A stretch of 64,000 nucleotides of DNA from NCBI GenBank assembly GCA_026874595.1, contig CM049314.1, positions 70,014,300 through 70,078,299 on the forward strand. Reading direction: 5' to 3'. The translations under genes were made by a program, and so were the position numbers. The notes below the pieces were generated by a model that worked only from the letters and a program-made list of their open reading frames with translations, was not told the origin of the DNA and ran no database searches. Below are positions 10,406-23,907 of the stretch, piece by piece. Every line of letters begins with the position of its first letter. The first letter of the stretch is position 1. Origin of the DNA: Sipunculus nudus. Taxonomy: Eukaryota; Annelida; Sipuncula; Golfingiida; Sipunculidae.

Positions 10406-11521
10406 TAATATCATTAACTGCGTATCCATAGACATGTCTGTAAAATGAATTTATGTTAAATGTCGGAGTCATACATGTCTAGTTATGGTCTGTAGTGGGT
10501 TTATAACCAAGGGTATTTGTATTTGATAAATAACGATATCTTCATTCCAAGCTATGTATTCTGTCATGCTCAATCTTTGAATCTATCAGTCTATGTATGT
10601 TGTCACCTTTTGTGTATTACTACATATTCTTTTTATTTATTTTTATTTCCACATTATGGACATATTAGGTTTTAACTGAACTGAAATTCGAAAGCAACCA
10701 TGAAACAAATGAAGCTTATATTCAAATTTCGGAAGACCATGCAAGTCAAGTAAATTTTGCACTTGTTAAACAAGACTGCCACTGATGATGTTTCCTTCAT
10801 ATTTGGGCTAACCATTTAACCCGTTTATTTCCGGAGCACATGCTAAAAAATTAGGTCAATATTGTGTAATTTGTTGAATGAAGGGCCTCAACATGATATA
10901 CTGTGCCAAAAATCAGGATACTACTCACTTAACATAATAACAGCTAAAGCTAGAGATCCATTTTCAAGAATACAACTTTATTTAATTATGATTTCATTGT
11001 ATGCCAGAAATTGGATCATATTTTTTTTTTTTTCATTTTTTTAAATTATAATCATAAATCTAAAATCAATAACTTAAATTTTGCCAAAATTTGACTATGG
11101 CACATTTTTCCACGTAAGCACTGTTGATTTAATCTGCACATTATCGACAGATAAGGAATTAAGCTTTTACAATCTGAAATTTAAAAGCTATTTTTACAAA
11201 AGAAAGTGGCTTCAAAGACAAAGTCAAGAATTGTTTACAACATGACAGTTCAGTGCTTAGGTGTGGAATAGGTGGACAGGATACACCGGCTATAACTATA
11301 ACTACTGCTTGAAATGTTTGAAATTTGAAAGATTTTGATAAAAAAAAAAGGCTTTTCTCCATGTTCTTGAAGAAAAGGTCATATGGGTAAATATTTACAT
11401 ATGGCAAATTTACTCTCTGGGCGTTCTAGCCACCCACAGTTTGTTATGTAATTTCAGTTAGGAAGTTAGGTGACTGTCGGCCAGGCAGCCAGGCAGCCTG
11501 CAGCATACATAAAAAAGGCCC

Positions 11522-11581
<60 letters not shown>

Positions 11582-12700
11582 CCCCCCCCCCGCCCGTTTC
11601 AAATGACAAGTTTAACAAACAAGGTTAATCTTATAATCTGATTTTTAATACTAAAGATCACTTTGTAATTCCTTAATAACAAAATTAATTTATCAGGTCT
11701 TCAATTCAATGCTCTACATATTGCAAATTTATAATTATTTATTAAGTTAAAAAATCTTATGAGAAAACATAAGATTTTAACACATAATTATTGATACATT
11801 TTAAGGTTTAATAATAGCATTAGAACATAAACCAAGTCATCAATAATCCTGTTCTTGTATGTGTAGAATTAAATCCAGTGTTCTGAAAGCTACATATTAA
11901 AAATACAGCTGTAAAATGTTCGATCTTATGTACCTTCCGCTATGACTAAAATGTTTTGAATATATTATCTCCGCAATTTTGAATAAGGGTGATGTTCTAA
12001 ATAAAATACTTTGACAATTAATATTGAAAAATAACGTGCAATTTCGTGTATATTTTTAGCATTTCATTCATATTTTTTCAAGCTTGATGGACCTTATAAA
12101 GCATTATACTGGCACATACAATCGACAATATTGGGCAAACTCTCCTGGAATTAAATTGACCTCAGTCAGTCATATGTTTAACCTTTTTAGTATAATTAGT
12201 TACATTTACATATTTTGGTTTATCAGGTGTACCATTTCAAAGATAACTCTTAAGACCATCATCTTTTTTTCTTAAGGTATAATTAACTGGTATAAGGCCA
12301 TAATTTTCATGTTTTACATTTTCATGTATCTTCATTTCTCACATAATTTTATTTCAGTTAATAAAATAAATGTGCATTATTATACCAGAGCTTATCTTCG
12401 CTTTCTTTCTTCTCTATTCTATATTTATTACGGGGTTTCATATATTCTAAGTGGGTATTGTATAAACATATTACTGTCAAATAGTTTATCACAAGAGGCT
12501 CCTTTGTCTTTGATGTATTCCATAGATGGGAAAAGTATTTGTCTGGCATTCATATATTTAGTGTCTGATTATCAAAAAGTAACATAGCCATTTCCTCTTA
12601 GCTTATCGATATTTAGCACACAAAATAGCAGCTGAACTTCCAATTATAAACTTGCAGAGGTAATTCATGTACTGAAGGGGTCTTGAACTGTAACAAGAAA
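10406..12700. other. Intergenic, AT-rich, no gene recognised
   Basis: No frame of more than about 90 codons and no family similarity on either strand. It contains a short CAGCCAGG tandem near 11480 and the CT microsatellite at 11525-11577. Confidence 0.5.
11525..11591. repeat. (CT)n microsatellite with a C run
   Basis: About 26 CT units followed by AA and a run of C from about 11579. Confidence 0.95.
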
Positions 12701-13080
12701 CAACATGAGAAAAATAAACTGGGATAGTCTGAGTCGGAGCAGATCGGCCATCACATTGATCAGCAACATGGAAACGACAAACAACTTCAAGCTATATCGA
12801 GAAAGCTATCACTTCTGGACCGAATAGGAAAAAAAATATAACCTTCATAACAGATTAGAAACCCTAGAAATTAGAATATAAGCGCTCTCGAAATTGATAA
12901 TGACCACCATTCAGCAAACATCGACCTGGGACAAGCACAAATGGCAATTGTCAATTCAGATATGGCAATAATCCCAAAAGCCGGCTTTATCAAACAAATT
13001 GAAGATCGATATGAATATTTAGAAAAAAAAGAATGAAGTAGAAACATTAAGCTCCCAGAAATTCACTGGGAAACCATGAA
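12700..13080 (+). pseudogene. Possible decayed LINE ORF1 or coiled-coil fragment
   Basis: Joined over small breaks, the plus strand reads short stretches such as LDRIGKKIYNLHNRLETLEI and QIEDRYEYLEKKE. Their heptad-like spacing of Leu/Ile resembles coiled-coil ORF1 proteins of non-LTR retrotransposons. There are stops and frame changes and no neighbouring reverse transcriptase, so the identity is weak. Confidence 0.25.
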
Positions 13081-13121
13081 AACAAGAGTGAAAGACGTTT
13101 TGAAACACAGAACGGTGGGCG

Positions 13122-13270
13122 ACGCCCGAGGTTACAGAGACATATAGCTGTGATATTCAACCTCCTCCCCTCCATTGGGTATGTGTAACCTTTTGACTGA
13201 CCTCCATACGACACTACTATGAATGGAGGGCTACGCCCGAGGTTACAGAGACATATAGCTGTGATATTCA
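13122..13270. repeat. 38-bp exact direct repeat, 111 bp apart
   Basis: The sequence beginning ACGCCCGAGGTTACAGAGAC occurs at 13122-13159 and again at 13233-13270 without mismatch. Between the copies lies a CTCCATTGGGTATG block that is partly inverted by a second block (CCTCCATACGAC). The frames on the minus strand simply read the repeat twice. Confidence 0.85.
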
Positions 13271-14500
13271 GCACTCTCTTCCCTTGAACAATTGATTTTT
13301 GTCCCTGAAAGAACCTTCTTTGTGTAAAAGTGAAAACTCATCAATTCTATTTTCATGCCGGAAACTGTGAATATAACGATTTGCAACACAATATGAACGC
13401 CATTCATGAATCACTTAAGGATATCAAACCATTAATATGTTTGTTATGCTTTCATGGCAACCACAAGTTTATAGAATAACCAGATAAATGCAGTTGGAAT
13501 ATTAATTTGTTACATTGGCAGGTAAGAGAGAATAAGCGCAAGACACGAGTGTGATTGAACTTGGGACGCACCGCTATCTACTCTCAAGCTTCCAAGAGGA
13601 CGCACGCTTTCTGAGATTGCCACCTGGCGACCAAAGCAGGCCCTCTTTACATTCGCTGACCAGTGCCGTTCTCAAGCCTTTCGTGTGTAAGCACCCCGCG
13701 CGACCTATTTTATATATTACATTTAATAACTGTGCATGTGCTTGGCCATATAAACTTTTAATAACGTTTAGAATGCACCTTGTTGAAATAAAAATGTATT
13801 CTCTGATCTGAAACAATACATTTGTATTCATGAGATGTCTACTTAAAATAAGTAACAGAAATATTTATCGATCGATGGTTCAGGCGTGGGAGGGTTGTAG
13901 CACGAAAAAGCTTTATCACAGGGGCAAAATCGTATTAAGGGAACTATGTAATGATTGTAGAGCGTAATGACCATGTTAGAGTCAAATATACACCGTGACA
14001 CTGGATAAAGTGATAATTTGTAATTTTCTAAGCTGTGGCAGTATTAGCCGTTGTTGGCAAACGTGACGCGCCAGTGCGAGATGAAGGCGGCGTTGCGGGT
14101 CTCAAAGGGACTAGGACATGTAAAGAAATCTCCCTATATACAGAAACATATTTACAGAAAACGGTTCATATAGGGTTTACTTTATTTTCGGGAAATAATA
14201 GTGCTATATCAACAAGTATACACTATAACGTAGTTGTTGAATAAACGGAGGGTAAAAAACTACATATTTTTTCTTATAATACGTTAAATCTTGATATATG
14301 TATGTCCGTGTGAAACTTTAAGGTTAAACGTAAACAAAACAAAACAAAACCTGTGTGTAAATTGTGGGTAATCAAATCAATATTCTTACTATAACTGTCA
14401 GTTTACCTGACATTGAACATTTGCAAGTGTAAGATAACGTTCGGGAAGAATCATATAAACCATTGATTAAATTGGCGTGCATACAAATGTTTATCTCTTC
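13271..14500. other. Intergenic stretch upstream of the candidate spliced gene
   Basis: No supported gene. A GC-richer block at 13540-13700, followed by a TATA-like CCATATAAAC near 13748 and AATAAA near 13788, could be an old terminal exon or solo LTR. No matching second repeat or coding frame was found. A strong donor-like GGCAG|GTAAGAG lies near 13520. Confidence 0.35.
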
Positions 14501-14507
14501 CCTACAG

Positions 14508-14643
14508 GTCACAGCAAACATGAGCATGCTCTGTTTGTACTCAGCTTGGAAAAGCAGTGTCGGGATCACCTGCTTTTTCCTGCTAGGAAGCCTGAACAAT
14601 ATAGCATTGGGAAATTTTTCTACGATATTATTTGATATATTCT
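14508..14643 (+). CDS. Possible signal-peptide exon of the 15.3-17 kb gene
   Basis: After a good acceptor (TTCCCTACAG at 14498-14507), an ATG at 14520 opens a short frame with a hydrophobic core (VGITCFFLLGSL) resembling a signal peptide. The frame ends at a TAA near 14641. The only donor-like site (ACAA|GTATAG near 14648) lies after that stop, so the link to the next exon is not shown. It may be a noncoding or unrelated exon. Confidence 0.25.
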
Positions 14644-14694
14644 AACAAGTATAGTTTATATTTACAATTGAACTTATATACAGTTACAACGGTG

Positions 14695-14695
<1 letters not shown>

Positions 14696-14748
<53 letters not shown>
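14696..14748. repeat. (AT)n microsatellite
   Basis: Uninterrupted TA/AT dinucleotides for about 52 bp. Confidence 0.95.
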
Positions 14749-14752
<4 letters not shown>

Positions 14753-15265
14753 TAGACTTACTTATTTCTTAACAAATAAATATTAATAAATAAATTATTA
14801 ACAAATTTTTTTGTTAACAAATCAGACTATATCATATATTTCGGTATTTTAGAGAGGTAAACGGTTTCACTCTATGACGTGATACCAAGTTATTTATATA
14901 TTTACTTTTACTTGCATGTTTTCTAAAAATATATATATGATTATTATTTATTGATTAGCTGAAATCTGTGTTCAGTATTATGTAGGCTACTTTTACTCGA
15001 TATAGCTAGTCATTTTAGTGCTATATATACTCTTTGTACTTATAGCGTACTTATTTTTTAGTGAATATTGTAAAGCAACCCAATTGGATAACAGCATTAA
15101 ACTCAATGGGCTTTCCTTATAAAATATATCTTTAATAAATACATTAATAATAAATATTCATAAAAGATTAAAATTGTGTATATTGAAACTGACTAGGGGA
15201 CCATTTTTTCATTTTTATTTAACCAGCTTATTTCCTATGTTAATATTTCGTTCTTTTCTTTCAGC

Positions 15266-17605
15266 TGCTGACTTTAATTTGGGCTTCAAGACGACAGACG
15301 TTCTATATGCGGATACTAGCGGGCCTGTCTCGGTAAAATTTTCTGGAACCAAGTCGGATACAGGATTGATATCTTTTACTATCCATATGCCGAGAGCTCT
15401 GTGAGTATTTGTTTTGTTAATAAAAGACAACATCTGTAATACGACCATTTTTGTTTAATCATTTGTAAGTATTTCGCAAGAGCTCTTAGATTTACAATGG
15501 TCTCTATTTTACACTTTATTTTCGGCTTTGGTAAATATTGTTTTCAAGTACATTTTAACACTATACTCATGGAATCAAAATAATTAAATAATGCCTGGAC
15601 ACATTCAGTGAATATAATTGTGGATAACTAATAAACTAATAAACTAATAGAGATGGGCCAACATGTTATTCAAAGTTCTTCACTTTTTCCCTCGCCATTT
15701 CTTTGGTCACATGCTTGACATCTACGTAGCAAGGTGTATATGCTTTCTATGAAGCGCTATAATCGATCCGTCGTCAAATTTTTTTATTTGTTAATCCTGT
15801 GTTTTGCAGAATGAAACAGGTAACAGTGTCTGTCGGGATAGATATCGGTGATCTCCTCGGGATCGACGTAGATCTCGACAGCACCGATGGATGGGAGCTG
15901 GATTATGTAAATATAGAAGTTATCAAGATCGGCAAATTTTTATGAGGAAATTATTGTAAAATTTTTTATCTTCAGATTTTACCATTCTTTTAAAATATTT
16001 GTCTATTGTTAAATATATACATATCATAAATATCGATGTTCGATCTATTTGGATAATTTACCACTTTGATGTTCTAATTGAAAAACATGCTTCAAAATAA
16101 GTTTAATGAGTTATGTGCGACTGATTATGTGAAAAAAATAACCACAAAAATGACCGATTAAATGAATATCTATAAGCATGGCAATTATTTGCTCATCTAT
16201 GATGCTGTTCGTAGCAAACGGAGGTCTGTTCATTTTGTGATGCTGGGCTTAATATTTTACAGGTTGAGATCACTGACTTATCAACTAATCGTATCTCGAA
16301 CGCTATATGTTTCTGCGCACTCTCTTTGGACATAAATGAGTGTCAACGTTTGTATCACCTGATCACCTCACGAGGTAATTTATTGCTTATACAACTGAGC
16401 CGTCCGTAATAATACATTTTTATTATAGATACCTTGATAGTTATAATTCTGGTCTAAACTACCGGCATTCTTGTTGTTCAAAAAAGCTAATTTTCAATTG
16501 ATTTAAAACTGAAGAACTCTATTATTTTACTAAATTAACTCAGTCTTCCACCACTCAGAAAGCTATATTGAAAGCCATTGTAAAATTCAACGAAAGTCTG
16601 CTCACAATAAAAATGCACAAGGAAACAGTCATTTCAATATTTAAGACTTCAGCAAATTTATTACGCACTGAGACCATCAGACTGATAGTCACGTTGTAAC
16701 ATGAGGAAACATTGATAAAAATTCTTAGTCTATAGTCAACGTCTTTTGACATATGATAACGACATTAAAATTTCACAACTATTACCAAAGCGTCAAGATA
16801 TATTAGACTATTTCATTAACATCAAATGTATTATGTGAGCCATTGTAACAAAATATTCTATATCACAATTATGATATAAGGAACAGTTGGCATTTGAATC
16901 ATTTTTGTATTATTATTATTATTTCAGTTTAGCCCATTGTGAAAACCATGTTTTTCTCGTACGGTCCAGGAAGTAAGGCTACTGGAGTTGTAATTTCACA
17001 GCATGTCATTGGGAGTTACAATCCGATTGCCTGAGCAAGATTGTGCATCAAGACAAACTCTTGTACAGCAGTCAATCTCATAGGAAACGTGTGAATTACT
17101 CAGCAACAGCAATGCCATAGAAACTGGACTTGAAGAACCATGTGAACATCTTGAAGTAACCAGCGCATTTTAGCATAAAAGCACAAGAACCAACAACATA
17201 TATAGCCTAAACTGTGACTTTGGATTTCAAATGTCTATTTCTTAATAACAACTCACCAGTTAATGCAGTTATATTTTCTGATCATATCTGTCTTTTTACT
17301 GATTGAAACACAACAACAGTTAAGTCAACGTTGGATTTAAGAAAGGTGGATGTGTGTTTAGATACAAAGTTGTTTGGACTACTGGTGAAATGGAAACATT
17401 GATCGGAATGCAGCAGCCTTAAACAATATTGAAACTAATTGTTGTTACTGTAATTGTTATCATTAGAATATGTAATTAAGTGAATTTTTTAATAACATAT
17501 ACATATATGTGTGATATTATATTTGTATATATAAATATACGTGTGTGTTTTGAATTCTAATCGTGTAATCTTGTTTTTGAATTTGGTTATAAAATAAAAA
17601 ATAGG
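15266..17605 (+). CDS. Candidate spliced gene, PLAT-like beta-sandwich protein (partial, 5' end open)
   Basis: Exons read as 15266-15400 (acceptor TCTTTCAG, donor CT|GTGAGT), 15810-15906 (acceptor TTTTGCAG, donor TAT|GTAAAT), 16263-16374 (acceptor TTTTACAG, donor CGAG|GTAATT) and a last exon from 16928 (acceptor TTATTTCAG). The phases agree throughout: CT+A gives Leu, TAT|GTT is clean, and G+TT then TAG gives the stop. The protein contains VSVKFSGTKSDTGLISF, then QVTVSVGIDIGDLLG and DGWELDYVEITDL. The alternating strands and the W-x-LDYVEI segment resemble PLAT/LH2 domains of secreted lipases and related proteins. The remaining sequence to an AATAAA-like signal near 17590 would be 3' untranslated. 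Coding sequence ends near 16932. Splice logic supports a real gene; the domain name is a guess. Confidence 0.45.
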
Positions 17606-20517
17606 TGATCACACAGTCGTTTCTATCAAGATTTTCTGTAATGAGGGACCTGTTTTTTTTTTTGTCTTAAATTCGGAATGCCATATAAAATAGGATTATA
17701 TAAATTACTTTTAATGAGAATTAGAATAAAAAGATACACCTAGTATTATCTAACTAGTGTACAAATTATCCAATTGTGTTATCTGAAAGTAACATTGCCA
17801 GTCACTTTACTTAATAGTATATCCTTGAGAAAAATTCATGTTACTAATAACATTAAAAATGCTATGTTAAACTCTTCAGGATAGGAAACATCGAAATATC
17901 ATGTGTAACAAAAAATTTTTATTCGAAACCAAGCGATAGGTTGTTGTTAATTGGTCTAACGTTTATGTTATTTATTCGTAACAAACCATGTATGGTGATC
18001 TTCTGTTTGTTTAATTCACGCACTGGTGTCTATACATTTGGGAAATACATAAGATTATATCATTGCGGTAAGGTCACCTATGACGGACACTACTATATAC
18101 AAGGGGCGCCATCCGAGGGAGCATAAACAGATCTCCTTGACATACATCACGCTTTTTCGTACGAAAATTGATTTTTTTTTTTACCTCAGCTGACATTCAG
18201 TCATGCTTAGGCGATCACCCTTTGTCCGCCGTCTTTCCTCTCCGGCCGCCTAGCCGTCTGTCCGACCGATAACTGGACACAAATCGTTACCTAATGCCTA
18301 GGTTCTTGATACTGTGCATTCTCAGATATATAAAAAGATCTCGCAAACCTTAAATTAGGTCAATGTGACATGTATTCTTTGAGTGATGGATCGTGTCTAG
18401 GCAACCCAAAAGAATTAAAATTCCACTGATGTCAAATACTCGTTCAGATTACAAAGTTGTGTACATGATGTCACTGAACTGAAATGGTTATACGGTAAAC
18501 AGGCTGAACAAACTGTTTGTTGCTCTCCAATATAAGGAAACTGTCGTGCTAAACATCTCCGTGGGTAAATTTGGCCTTGGACGAGAATCAAGTTACAATC
18601 ATTTAGTTTGTCTAAACAGTCCATATATTCAGTTGTATTGTCTCACAGAGAAGAATACATAATAACCATTGCAGGTACACACGTAACCTTTTCCCCTTAA
18701 AAATTTCAATTGGAATATGATTATAACATAAAAACATGGTCATTATTACTTATAACTGGATAATCTGAATAGGTGTATTTTAATAAAAGTGCATCCGATT
18801 TTATTAATACTTTTATTTCTCCGATGCATTTCAGATGAAGATTAATTAATTCACCAGGCTTACGTTCATGCTAAAGGAATCACTCGTTCAAGCCAATGAT
18901 CCCAGCACTGCAGGCATAGCGTCTCTGATTATAAAAACTCATGCCCAATTTTTTTCTCATTCTTCACGTTTCATGCGATTACCTAATATGTAGTGGCACG
19001 AGCTTCAAAATGGTGGTTATAGATAAAAGAGAACATGGACAAGATGACGCGCAAAAAAAAACTGCCTTTAATTCGTTGCGTCTTTCGAAATATCTGTCGC
19101 TACACCAACCCGATTGGAAATTTATCAAATACCTGAACAAAATCATCATATAAAGGCTAGTTTTCTATTGTTGCCAATATTAACTGATTCCTGCTAGTAG
19201 AGCAATTTTTTACTCATAAAAAGCCAATCAAGTGCTGTCAATATTCTAATAGTACTGCTATGTTTATGATCCTTTCATAAACATTAAGTTATGAAATGCA
19301 AACATCTTAAATGCCGGCCGCCCAGTTTCATGAACCAAATGCCTGACTAAGACCATTATTGTTCTATAGAAACAACCGTTGTAACCAATATAACATGGCT
19401 TCTATGGTGGACACCAATTAATACCAGGTGCTCATTATTGCTCCATTAAGATATCGTATTTAAACTTTGCACAAACAAAATATGATTTCCAGGAACAGGA
19501 CCAAAAGTCCGATGGACAGAGCGTGACTTCTGTCGGTAGTTTATGTATCAGCTCTATCCGGAGGCGCCAACGATCCATACAAGGATCAATGGTAGATGTG
19601 CCAACACACTACCTAAACGGGTATTTCTCTTTCTCCTTATCTGTACAACCTAATGCTAATCTGTTTGCTTATATGTTAAAGTGTATGAAATACGAAATAA
19701 GTTCATATAAAGAATTGTCTTTTTCCTAAATTATAATACATATTGCTACTAACACTGCCCTACATTGCCATGCGCTTACATTCTTATGTATGCTTTCAGG
19801 TCATTTCTGTCTGAAGACTTTTTTATATCTGTCTTTAAATGACGACGGAAGGTACATCGTCTTTATATGGAGTTTATAACATTTAATGGAGTATATTACT
19901 AAATGATATTATAGTTAATGGAGAAATGATTGTTGGACTGGACCGACCCCAAAAGCATCCTAGGTTAAGTATTTACTTAAAAAGATAACGCCATATAGTC
20001 AAGCTGTCAAGAAAGCAATGGAATTTACTGGAATATTTTTCTGGAAGATCATGTCTTCGACCTATGTTACTGATATTAAAAATGTTTTGGCGTATGTTTT
20101 GCTTCTCACAAGTGGAGTACTTAGATACATCCGTTTGAAGAGTGATGACCTTGTATATGTGGTCCATTAACATTAGACATTCCGGAATCAATGAGATAAA
20201 GTATTTCATCGCAACGGGGATGGTCGCTGATGAACCGGCAAGATATCCCGCTTTAGATAGAGATGGAATGGCCTGACTTAATTGTGTTTCTCATCGTTAA
20301 TCAGGTCCAGAGCACATCTAATGTTTCAATATATACAAACCGAAGTAAACCAGGTAAGACTGTCACTTAAGGTTGATTCATATATGCTCCTTGACAGACT
20401 ACAATAGAAAGCTTGTAGACGAATTATAGCACTTCAGTCCGACAGTTTTACCTGATGAGTGCAACAACATGTTACAGTAAAATGTCTGACAGAAATTGAT
20501 TCCTCCATATTTGTATG

Positions 20518-20520
<3 letters not shown>
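17606..20520. other. Intergenic, no gene recognised
   Basis: AT-rich sequence with only short frames. A CCGTC/CCGCC-rich patch near 18220-18270 resembles low-complexity DNA seen near 2886. No splice-linked coding frames or repeats shared with the rest of the window were seen. Confidence 0.4.

Positions 20521-20568
<48 letters not shown>
20521..20568. repeat. (AT)n microsatellite
   Basis: About 24 AT units. Confidence 0.95.
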
Positions 20569-20569
<1 letters not shown>

Positions 20570-21289
20570 CCTATTGCTCTTCTGGAAGAAACAGCTGCTA
20601 GTTTGCTCTATGGAGTGAAACATAAGCTGTATGGTCACACATATATATAGAATATAAAATCTTGTCAGAAATGATTATTAATACATAGTTTTGTACATTA
20701 TGTTGTTGAAATCATCAGGTAAGACTGTCTCTGATCTCAAAAATAGTATTTTTTGTGTTTAAAAGTCAATGAAATTTATAAAACACAAATAAGTATGTAA
20801 TCCAATTGTTTATTGGAAAGGCAATAAATCATGATTATGATAACGTAAATATTTATCTTTCTGTATCAGAATATTGTGGACTGCTGAGTAATAAATAATT
20901 CTATTGTGTGTTGGTCTGTCGATTATCTTCAGGATATACCAACACCTATAAAACTGGACAAAACACCCTAAGTTTAGCATCCCAGGTCAAAGGGTCTATG
21001 CAGGTATATGGATGACTAGTCCGGTTCAGAATATCTTTTTATGTGCTATGATCGCTTATCAAGGCAAAGTAACTAACCTGTTGCCACAGAGAAAACTTTG
21101 CTCGATTTTCTCATATGATAACCCATACATAAATATCATACTCTCAATATCAAATACTTCACTGGAACATGTAGAACCATTTCTATGCCCCTTGGTATCT
21201 AGTTCTGTTTCTAATCACAAAGAAAATCCGTGTTTTTTTTATGAAAACATCAGGCTGGCCTTTACAGTCCCTGTTCTAAACAAACTCAC
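20569..21289. other. Intergenic, no gene recognised
   Basis: The 95-codon frame at 21012-21299 overlaps the probable start of the LINE fragment, shows no family and is not called. Confidence 0.4.
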
Positions 21290-22614
21290 AAAATACTAAA
21301 GAAAATGCTAGCCCCTGTCTAGGGAGAATTGCAAACCTATACACTGTGCATTTCATTGGGATATTTTCCGATTGAATGGAAAAGGGCATTAGTAACCATG
21401 ATCCCAAAACCTGGCAAGACAACTGACAAACCGACAAATTTCAGGCCTATCAGCTTGCTACCCTGCCTGGGCAAGCTATTTGAAAAAAAATCCTTAAAAC
21501 CGTATTACTACGTTCTAAGAGACTGGACCAGCCAATCTGGGTGGCCCATTTTTTATGACGACCAACCAAACCTTCGCTCGGGGAGATCAACGTGTGATCA
21601 CACATTCCGGCTCAGTCAGGCCATTATGAATGGTATGAAACGAAGGCAGCACACCTTAGCCAAATTTCCCGACGTAGAAAAGGCCTTTGATGCAGTATGG
21701 TCTGACGGTTTCCGCATTAAAGTTATGAGATCCCATCTGCCCATAAACTTGTGAGATTAATCTCCTCATTCCTGACAGAAAGTTCCCTTATGGTTACTCA
21801 TAAAGATAAAAAACCTGAGGAGATTACGCTTGAAGCTGGGACTCCCCAGGGCTCAGTGCTGAGCCCTTTACTCTATATCATTTATGTTAACGACATTTGA
21901 AGACGGGACAAATGGTCAGCTTTTCACAATACGCTGACGACATAGCCATCTGGGCCATTGTATCCAACGTTTGCTATTCACGCAACGCAGTCCAAGCCAA
22001 ATTCGACCACATAAGTAACTCCTGGAGGATCAAACTAAATCCAACAAAAACACAAACGGTTTTGTTTAGTAAAGCGTACAAACCAACATATTTTGAACCC
22101 TTAAAACTGTTAGGTGAAAACCTAAAAGATTCTGACGCTGCCAGGTTCTTAGGTGTACTTTTGACAAAAAAGCCACTTGGCGCCCACACATAGAGCATAT
22201 CAGTCAACGAATATGGAGTAAGAATAATGCTCTAAAGGCTGTGTGCTATAAGAAGGACGGACCTAAATTGGAGACAGCTCCACACCTATATAAACAACGG
22301 ATCTGTCCTATAGGCATATACGTATTCATAGCTTTCTTAGGCGCAGCTAAGACACACTTATATAAACTAGAAGTCAACAAAATAAAGCCCTCAGAGCAGC
22401 CTTAAGAGTTAGTAGGATGAAAACATCAGAACTAAGAGCACGCACAAATACACCGACTGTTAAAGAATATATGATAGAACAATCCGTCAATACTTACAAT
22501 AGGATAAAACATATAAACTCAATACATATCTTAACAAATGACCACAAGCATACAACAGCCAAAAATAAATTCGTTTCTCCTTTAGACATAATCCTACCAC
22601 ATCCTTTGTAGAAA
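21290..22614 (+). mobile_element. Jockey-like LINE fragment, reverse transcriptase, decayed
   Basis: The plus strand carries the reverse transcriptase in three frames. The first part has IEWKRALVTMIPKPGK then NFRPISLLPCLGKLFE (fingers and palm start). The middle has a VEKAFDAVW block, where the catalytic Asp is kept, and AGTPQGSVLSPLLYI near 21840. The palm motif FSQYADDIAIW (YADD) is near 21920, then LNPTKTQTVLF. A C-terminal segment (KTSELRARTNTPTVKEYM) ends at a TAG near 22611. Frame changes occur near 21750, 21900 and 22180. The 5' half with the endonuclease is missing, as usual for truncated LINE insertions. Confidence 0.8.
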
Positions 22615-22861
22615 GAGACTAACATCACATCCACTAAGCAAGAAGGCTTTTTAAGTCAGCTTGATCTAACCTTGCACCCAGTTTAGTATTAATAGACCTA
22701 AGCTATTTATAAAACCTTAGTTTTTCATCTCTATCTCCTCTGATATCTCCTAAACTTTGGGCCTCATAGTAAATCGATAATAATTAAAAATTCAATTAAA
22801 TATCATCTTTATCGTTGCTGAAGGAGCGCCTAGGGCGGGGGCCCATGACTTCCTCAACTAA
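22615..22861. other. Probable LINE 3' tail region and spacer
   Basis: No coding. A palindromic patch GGAGCGCCTAGGGC..GCGCTCGAGCGCC at 22820-22875 lies next to the C-terminal end of the minus-strand SLC5 pseudogene. Confidence 0.35.
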
Positions 22862-23907
22862 GGCGCTCGAGCGCCATCTTTTCCTTCCCTTAAAAAAGGC
22901 CGTCATTTACCATTCTTCTTTCTTTCAGGCCGCCTGTGAAGTGACTGGCTCGAGTCCATATATAACCGCAGAATATATGCCGAAAATATGTAAAACAGGT
23001 AAGACACAAGATAACGTTTATCAACTCCAATAAAGATTTGATGGTAGATACCTGGGTTTTGTAAAAATTTATAAGCATAGGGGTTTTGGTATGATTGTTA
23101 CCCCCTATCTCAAGCTGCGTCGCGTGGTTATCCGTCCATATTCCAGAACCATTGGTATATAGATTCCCGCTAGATGGCAGTGGCTCATGTAACACTCGGT
23201 GTGTAGAGAGTGATCCAGTTGAAATGCAATAGAAATATTAATCCAATCCGAAAACCTTCCTGTGCTCCTTTAATGTTGGCGAAAGAAAAAAAAGCCAAAT
23301 GTAAAAATGCAAAACAATGGCGCTAAACCGATGACAGGGGCTCCCTGCAAGTTATTTAACTACTTCTAAAACTGCCACCAATCCACCAACAAGTTCAATA
23401 GTAACCTCCAAAATGTGATTGGCCAATCGCTCGATGAGAGGAAGTCATATTTACTTTATAGGAAGTCTGCTATAAACATCAGGGAAAAGCAGTTTTGTGC
23501 CAATCCAGGACGCCAGCTAGAAATACTCCTACATTACCTGGGTAATTGTGAAAGTTATCTAGTACCAAGAGAGGGAGTATTAGGTCTGCCATGGTAATTC
23601 TTCCCGTGCTCAATGGATCGAAGCCGTTAACCACTAAACCCATGAAATGCAAAGCAGTTAATTGTGTCCCTATAGGGATACTCAGCATTAATGCTATACG
23701 AGCTTCATCAAGACCAGCTATACAGCAGAAACGAACGGCAATTTGACTGAAACCAAACATGCCGAGGTAAGCAGGAATGCTTCTAAATAGCCATTGCCAT
23801 GCACTCTGACGCAACGTTTGATCAGGCACCATGTTGGTAATATGTGTTCTTTGGACAATACCAGACTTTCCGACCAGTATGACGAAATACTGAAAAGTGT
23901 CCGTCAA
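22862..23907 (-). pseudogene. SLC5 (sodium:solute symporter) pseudogene, W-like, N-terminus missing
   Basis: On the minus strand from 23907 the frame reads LGMFGFSQIAVR, DEARIALMLSIPIG, GFDPLSTGRITMADL, LPLLVLDNFHNYPGNVGVFLAGVL. This is the middle of an SLC5 transporter (around helices 6-9). Further on, GLAPLFCIFTFGFFFF and, at 22985-22900, HFTGGLKERRMVNDGLF mark the C-terminal part. Several stops and frame changes separate the pieces. The N-terminal third is absent. It is diverged from the plus-strand copies and looks closest to the W-type minus-strand copies. No introns are seen. Confidence 0.75.

Noticed and set aside
13550-13640. Possible tRNA or tRNA-derived SINE head
   Set aside because: No convincing A and B box pair or cloverleaf could be folded from the sequence by eye.
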